Positions 58,141 to 64,000 of a DNA stretch of 64,000 nucleotides are shown here, in pieces. Under the pieces are notes generated by a model. That model saw nothing but the letters and a program-made list of their open reading frames with translations. It ran no database searches and had not been told where the DNA came from. Origin of the DNA: Cupriavidus sp. WKF15 (GTDB lineage Bacteria > Pseudomonadota > Gammaproteobacteria > Burkholderiales > Burkholderiaceae); the NCBI RefSeq assembly GCF_029278605.1, contig NZ_CP119572.1, positions 1,240,001 through 1,304,000 on the forward strand. Direction: 5' to 3'. The stretch's first letter is position 1, and each line of letters begins with the position of its first letter. The position numbers and the translations under genes are program-made.

Positions 58141-60753
58141 TTGTCAAATAGTTTTCAGAAAAAATTGAATCAAAACAACTATCCGATCCCCAGCCGGGAA
58201 GAAATCCTCGGCGTACTGAGAACATCGGGGTCGCCCCAGTCGGCCGGCGATATTGCCAAGGCCCTGTCCGTCACGCGCAAGGAGCATGACGGATTCCAGA
58301 AACGCCTGGCCGCGATGGAACGCGACGGGCAGATCGAACTGAACCGCAAGGGCCGCTATGAACTGGCCCATCAACCGAATTTCGTTACCGGCCGGGTGCA
58401 GGGGCATCGCGACGGCTTTGGCTTCCTGATTCGCGACGACGGCGAGGATGATATCTTCCTGCCGGAACGCGAGCTGCAGAAGGCCATGCACAATGACCGC
58501 GCGCAGGTGCGCGTGGTCGGCTACGACCGGCGCGGCCGCCCGGAAGGGCAGATCGTCGAGATCATCGAGCGGGCCAACCGCTACGTGATCGGCCGCCTGC
58601 TCAGCGAGGGCGGCGTGCTGGTCGTGGCGCCCGAGGACAAGCGCATCAGCCAGGACATCCTGATCCCGCCGAAGGCGCAGGGCAAGGCGCGCGTGGGGCA
58701 GGTGGTCAGCGTCGAGCTGATCGAATATCCGGACCGCTATGTGCAGCCGGTCGGGCGCGTGGTGGAAGTGCTGGGCGATATCGACGATCCCGGCATGGAA
58801 ATCGAGATCGCCGTACGCAAGTACGGCGTGCCCCATGCGTTTTCGGAGGCGGCTGCCAAGGAAGCCTCGGCGCTGCCCGATGAAGTGCGGCAGGCCGATC
58901 TGGACCACCGCATCGATCTGCGCGATGTGCCGCTCGTCACGATCGATGGCGAAGACGCGCGCGACTTTGACGATGCCGTCTACTGCGAGCCCGTGAAGAT
59001 CGGCCGCACCAAGGGCTGGCGCCTGGTCGTGGCCATTGCCGATGTATCGCACTACGTGCGGCCAGGCATGCCGCTGGATGCCGATGCGCTCGACCGTGCC
59101 ACCTCCGTGTATTTCCCGCGCCGGGTGATCCCGATGCTGCCGGAGAAGCTCTCCAATGGCCTGTGCTCGCTCAACCCGCAGGTGGACCGCCTGTGCATGG
59201 TGTGCGATGCGGTGATTACCGCCAAGGGCGAGCTGAAGGGCTACCAGTTCTATCCGGCCGTCATGCACTCGGCGGCGCGGCTGACCTACAACGAGGTCTG
59301 GTCGGTCCTGTCGAACACCAAGGGTCCGGAGGCACACAAGCGCGCTGAACTCGTACCGTACCTGCAGAACCTGTATGAGCTGTTCCAGGTCCTGCTCAAG
59401 GCACGGCGCGCGCGCGGTGCGATCGACTTCGATACCACCGAGACGTATATCGTCTGCAACGCGCAGGGCAAGATCGAGCAGATCCTGCCGCGCACGCGCA
59501 ACGACGCGCACCGCCTGATCGAGGAATGCATGCTGACGGCCAACGTCTGCGCGGCCGATTTCCTCGAACGCTTCAAGCACCCGGCGCTGTACCGCATCCA
59601 TGCGGGTCCGAGCGAAGAAAAGCTGAAGAGCCTGCGCGAATTCCTGAAGACCTCGGGGCTGTCGCTGGGCGGTGGCGACAAGCCGCAGGCGTCGGACTAC
59701 GCCGAGGTGATGGACAAGATCAAGTCGCGGCCCGACGCGCCGATGCTGCAGACCATGTTGCTGCGCTCGATGCAGCAGGCGGTCTACAGCCCGGACAACA
59801 TCGGCCACTTCGGCCTGGCCTATGAGGCCTACGCGCACTTCACCAGCCCGATCCGCCGCTATCCGGACTTGCTCGTGCACCGCGCGATCAAGGCCGTGCT
59901 GGCGCATACGAAGTACCAGCCGGCCTTCGCGCACGGCACTGAGCTTAACACCGCGATTTCGCCCAAGGCGCGGCGCCTGCAGGCCAAGGATGCCGAGCAG
60001 AAGGCGGAACTGACCGCGGCACGCGCACGGCGCAATGAAGCCATCTGGGACGAGCTGGGCCTGCACTGCTCAGCCAACGAGCGCCGTGCCGACGAGGCCT
60101 CGCGAGACGTCGAGGCCTGGCTCAAGTGCTACTTCATGCGCGACAAGCTGGGCAGCGACTTCGCCGGCACCGTCAGCGCCGTGACGTCGTTCGGCATCTT
60201 CGTGCAGCTCGACGAGCTGTACGTGGAAGGCCTGGTGCACGTCACCGAACTCGGCAGCGATTACTTCCAGTACGACGAAGCCCGCAACGAACTGCGTGGC
60301 GAACGTACCGGCATCCGCTACCGCCTGACCGACCGCGTGCGCGTGCAGGTGTCGCGCGTGGATCTCGATGCACGCAAGATCGACTTCCGCCTGGTGCAGG
60401 AGCCGTCGGCCAAGACCCTGCGCGCCCGCGCAGGTATAGCCGAGCCGCCGCGCGTGCCGGCCGCGCATGCGGTGCCGGCGCGCAAGAAGGGGCGGCAACT
60501 GGCGGCGCTGCTGGGCGGTACCTCGAAGCCCGAGGAGTCGTTCGACGAGACGCTGGATCGCGTGATCGAAGAGCAACCGGTGTTCGAGGCGGTGATCACG
60601 CCGCTGCGGCCGCACGTCAAGACTGGCGGCAAGCCGGCCAAGCGCGCTGCCAAGCCCAAGCCGAGCCATCTGGACAAGCCACGCAAGACGGCGTCGAAGA
60701 CGCGCGCGGCCAAGACCGCGGGCAAGACATCGCGCCCTCCGCGCAAGCGCTAG
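58141..60753 (+). CDS. rnr: Ribonuclease R
   Basis: 870 residues from a TTG at 58141; a second TTG at 58165 is also possible, and the upstream frame runs into the tRNA so cannot be used in full. Domains: N-terminal winged helix (PSREEILGVLRTSGSPQSAGDIAKALSVTRKE), two cold-shock domains, RNB catalytic domain with the Asp cluster IDGEDARDFDDAVYC, C-terminal S1 domain (FAGTVSAVTSFGIFVQLDELYVEGLVHV) and a Lys/Arg/Ala-rich tail. It digests structured RNA 3' to 5'. No ATG start is available. Confidence 0.93.
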   Translation: MSNSFQKKLNQNNYPIPSREEILGVLRTSGSPQSAGDIAKALSVTRKEHDGFQKRLAAMERDGQIELNRKGRYELAHQPNFVTGRVQGHRDGFGFLIRDDGEDDIFLPERELQKAMHNDRAQVRVVGYDRRGRPEGQIVEIIERANRYVIGRLLSEGGVLVVAPEDKRISQDILIPPKAQGKARVGQVVSVELIEYPDRYVQPVGRVVEVLGDIDDPGMEIEIAVRKYGVPHAFSEAAAKEASALPDEVRQADLDHRIDLRDVPLVTIDGEDARDFDDAVYCEPVKIGRTKGWRLVVAIADVSHYVRPGMPLDADALDRATSVYFPRRVIPMLPEKLSNGLCSLNPQVDRLCMVCDAVITAKGELKGYQFYPAVMHSAARLTYNEVWSVLSNTKGPEAHKRAELVPYLQNLYELFQVLLKARRARGAIDFDTTETYIVCNAQGKIEQILPRTRNDAHRLIEECMLTANVCAADFLERFKHPALYRIHAGPSEEKLKSLREFLKTSGLSLGGGDKPQASDYAEVMDKIKSRPDAPMLQTMLLRSMQQAVYSPDNIGHFGLAYEAYAHFTSPIRRYPDLLVHRAIKAVLAHTKYQPAFAHGTELNTAISPKARRLQAKDAEQKAELTAARARRNEAIWDELGLHCSANERRADEASRDVEAWLKCYFMRDKLGSDFAGTVSAVTSFGIFVQLDELYVEGLVHVTELGSDYFQYDEARNELRGERTGIRYRLTDRVRVQVSRVDLDARKIDFRLVQEPSAKTLRARAGIAEPPRVPAAHAVPARKKGRQLAALLGGTSKPEESFDETLDRVIEEQPVFEAVITPLRPHVKTGGKPAKRAAKPKPSHLDKPRKTASKTRAAKTAGKTSRPPRKR

Positions 60754-60833
60754 GCCGGGTCTTCCGGGGCGCCGTGACATCGGCGTCCCCGGACGGCGCG
60801 CGTGAAGCGTGATGGCGGGCCGGGCAGGGCGAG

Positions 60834-60839
60834 TACAAT
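60834..60839 (+). promoter_or_regulatory. Putative -10 element of rlmB (TACAAT)
   Basis: GTACAATCGCGCC stands directly before the ATG of rlmB, with 6 nt between hexamer and start codon and no Shine-Dalgarno. It is nearly identical to the surE arrangement. Confidence 0.5.
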
Positions 60840-60845
60840 CGCGCC

Positions 60846-61586
60846 ATGGCTAAACAAAAACTTCTGATCGGCTTTCACGCCGTGACCGCGCGCTTGCGCC
60901 AGGACGCCAAGGGCGTCACCGATGTCTATGTCGAGGCTTCGCGCCGCGACCGCCGCATGCAAGACTTCATCCGCCTGGCGGAAGGCCTGGGCGTGCGCTT
61001 GCACCCCGTGGACGCCGAGCGCCTGCGCGGCATGGCCGGCACCGATCGTCACCAGGGCGTGGTGGCGCGCGCCGAAGACGTGGCGCTGGCACTGAACCTC
61101 GACGAACTGCTCGATGGCATTGAAGGCACACCGTTGCTGCTGGTGCTCGACGGCGTCACCGATCCTCATAACCTGGGCGCCTGCCTGCGCGTGGCGGACG
61201 GCGCCGGTGCGCATGCCGTCATTGCGCCCAAGGACCGCAGCGTCGGATTGAACACCACGGTGGCCAAGGTGGCCAGCGGCGCGGCCGAGACCGTGCCCTA
61301 TATCACCGTGACCAACCTTGCCCGCACCCTGCGCGAGCTGCAGGAGCGCGGCATCTGGGTGGTCGGCACCGCCGACGGCACCGACAAGACGCTCTACGAC
61401 GTCGACCTGAAAGGGCCGATGGCCATCGTGATGGGTGCCGAAGGCGAGGGCATGCGCCGCCTCACGCGCGAGACCTGCGACGAACTGGTCGGCATCCCGA
61501 TGCTTGGCGGCGTCGAGAGCCTCAATGTGTCGGTGGCCAGCGGTGTCTGTCTGTACGAGGCCGTCCGACAGCGGCGCGTGAAGTAA
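60846..61586 (+). CDS. rlmB: 23S rRNA (guanosine-2'-O)-methyltransferase RlmB
   Basis: 246 residues of the SpoU family with a trefoil-knot SAM site. N-terminal L30e-like substrate domain ([35 protein letters not shown]), motif 1 [27 protein letters not shown], motif 2 [23 protein letters not shown] and motif 3 [23 protein letters not shown]. It methylates G2251 of 23S rRNA. It follows rnr, as in E. coli. Confidence 0.96.
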   Translation: MAKQKLLIGFHAVTARLRQDAKGVTDVYVEASRRDRRMQDFIRLAEGLGVRLHPVDAERLRGMAGTDRHQGVVARAEDVALALNLDELLDGIEGTPLLLVLDGVTDPHNLGACLRVADGAGAHAVIAPKDRSVGLNTTVAKVASGAAETVPYITVTNLARTLRELQERGIWVVGTADGTDKTLYDVDLKGPMAIVMGAEGEGMRRLTRETCDELVGIPMLGGVESLNVSVASGVCLYEAVRQRRVK

Positions 61587-61663
61587 GCTTCTGCAAAAAC
61601 CAGCGCGCCGCGATAACGCGGCGCGCGCCATTTGTCAGGCGGCGTCGATTCGGCCGCCTGCCG

Positions 61664-62874
<1,211 letters not shown>

Positions 62875-62884
62875 GCGACGCCTT

Positions 62885-63841
62885 TCAGCCGGCGATTTGC
62901 GCGACCAGCTTTTCCAGCTTGACCGCGTCCGCGGCGAACAGGCGGATGCCTTCGGCCAGCTTTTCGGTGGCCATGGCATCTTCGTTCAGCTGCCAGCGGA
63001 ACGCGCGTTCGTCGGCCGGGATGCGCGCGATGTTGCCGGCCTGGGCCAGGTCGACCGACAACTTGCGTTCCACCGTGCCTTCGGTGCGGGCCAGCTGCTC
63101 GAGCAGGTCGGGGCTGATGGTGAGCAGGTCGCTGCCGGCCAGGGCAATGATCTGCGCGGGGCTGCGGAAGCTCGCGCCCATCACTTCGGTGGCATAGCCG
63201 AACTTCTTGTAGTAATCGTAGATCTGGCGCACCGAACGCACGCCTGGATCGTTGTCGCCGGTATTGGCCGCCGCGTCCCACTGGTCGCCGGCCTGCTTCT
63301 TGTACCAGTCGAGAATGCGGCCGACAAACGGCGAGATCAGCTGCGCGCCGGCCTCGGCGCAGGCGACGGCCTGCACCAGCGAGAACAGCAGCGTCATGTT
63401 GCAGCGGATACCTTCGCGCTGCAGGATCTCCGCTGCGCGAATGCCTTCCCACGTCGATGCAATCTTGATAAGTACGCGCTCACGCGCCACGCCGCGCTGC
63501 TCGTACAGGCGGATCAGGTGCCGGGCCTTCTCGACCGTTGCCTCGGTGTCGAACGACAAGCGGGCATCGACTTCCGTCGATACGCGTCCCGGCACGATGG
63601 CGAGGATCTCGCAGCCGAACGCGATCAGCACGCCGTCCATCACGGCATCGACCCCGCCTTCGTCGTGGTAGTCGCGCACCGCCTGTTCCAGCAGCCCGCG
63701 GTATTCGGGCTTCTGCACTGCCTTGAGGATCAGCGACGGATTGGTGGTGGCGTCCTGGGGGGTGTACTGCTTCATCAGCTGGAAGTCGCCGGTATCGGCC
63801 ACGACCGTGGTGAACTGCTTGAGTTGTTCGAGCTGGTTCAT
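62885..63841 (-). CDS. tal: Transaldolase
   Basis: 318 residues from the ATG at 63841; the upstream open residues are not family-like. [10 protein letters not shown] (32-41), catalytic Lys126 in [14 protein letters not shown], and [29 protein letters not shown]. Class I (TalB-type) transaldolase of the pentose phosphate pathway. TACAAT on the minus strand (63920-63925) is a possible -10. It converges with the sirtuin gene, leaving only 10 bp between stops. Confidence 0.97.
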   Translation of the reverse strand: MNQLEQLKQFTTVVADTGDFQLMKQYTPQDATTNPSLILKAVQKPEYRGLLEQAVRDYHDEGGVDAVMDGVLIAFGCEILAIVPGRVSTEVDARLSFDTEATVEKARHLIRLYEQRGVARERVLIKIASTWEGIRAAEILQREGIRCNMTLLFSLVQAVACAEAGAQLISPFVGRILDWYKKQAGDQWDAAANTGDNDPGVRSVRQIYDYYKKFGYATEVMGASFRSPAQIIALAGSDLLTISPDLLEQLARTEGTVERKLSVDLAQAGNIARIPADERAFRWQLNEDAMATEKLAEGIRLFAADAVKLEKLVAQIAG

Positions 63842-64000
63842 GATCGGTATGTCGTTGCAGTCGTCATGTTGGGACGGGAAGGGCGGCCGTGTTGCGGGAC
63901 CGTGCGCGCCTTTTGGCTCATTGTACCGTCGTGCACAAGTCGCGCCGCCGCAATCCGCTACACTACGCGTTTTCTTCCCCAAGCCATCTGGCTGTTGTCA

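Overview
The window is about 66% GC. Nearly every gene is a typical Burkholderiales (beta-proteobacterial) housekeeping gene. Protein sequences and gene order (dnaX-ybaB-recR; surE-pcm-nlpD-rpoS; rlmN-pilW-rodZ-ispG-hisS-yfgM-bamB-der-hfq-hflX-hflK-hflC-hisZ-purA) point to Cupriavidus or a close relative such as Ralstonia. No prophage, insertion sequence, CRISPR array or obvious genomic island was seen.

Layout. 1-1572 (-) is the 5' part of a GT39/ArnT-like membrane glycosyltransferase that runs off the left edge. 1754-4936 (-) holds rpmE2, mtfA, rho and trxA. 5371-12264 (+) holds a small orphan gene and an AddB-like/AddA-like nuclease-helicase pair for double-strand-break processing. 12507-12604 (-) is the signal recognition particle 4.5S RNA gene (ffs) with its own -10 box, divergent from a B12-dependent ribonucleotide reductase. 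15313-18548 (+) is dnaX-ybaB-recR. 18619-29535 is the accessory, catabolic part: a LysR regulator, a class III CoA-transferase, an HMG-CoA-lyase-like enzyme, an orphan Bug/TctC binding protein, a NitT/TauT-type ABC importer, a TctDE-like two-component system on the minus strand and a porin. Together these look like uptake and degradation of one or more unidentified organic acids. 29710-38670 holds a quinone oxidoreductase, surE-pcm-nlpD-rpoS-exonuclease, an EEP-family hydrolase, rlmD and a BAX-inhibitor-like membrane protein. 39016-56490 is the long conserved ndk-to-purA block plus a phosphoribosyltransferase. 56541-57683 (-) is an Rrf2-type repressor and an NAD(P)-binding reductase, each preceded by a copy of the same palindrome. 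58008-58094 (-) is tRNA-Leu(CAG), followed by rnr, rlmB, a flavohemoglobin (hmp) 3' remnant, a sirtuin and transaldolase.

Most notable non-obvious items: the ffs gene; the paired Rrf2 operator copies; the hmp remnant; the recurrent TA(C/G)AATCGC -10 element placed so close to the start codons of dnaX, surE and rlmB that leaderless transcription is predicted; a sensor kinase whose 3' end runs 163 bp into a convergent permease gene; inverted repeats between the TctDE-like operon and the porin; and an acidic N-terminal tract in RpoS. I found no clearly undescribed multi-gene system. The best candidate for new biology is the LysR/CoA-transferase/lyase/Bug/ABC/TctDE/porin cluster, whose substrate cannot be read from sequence.
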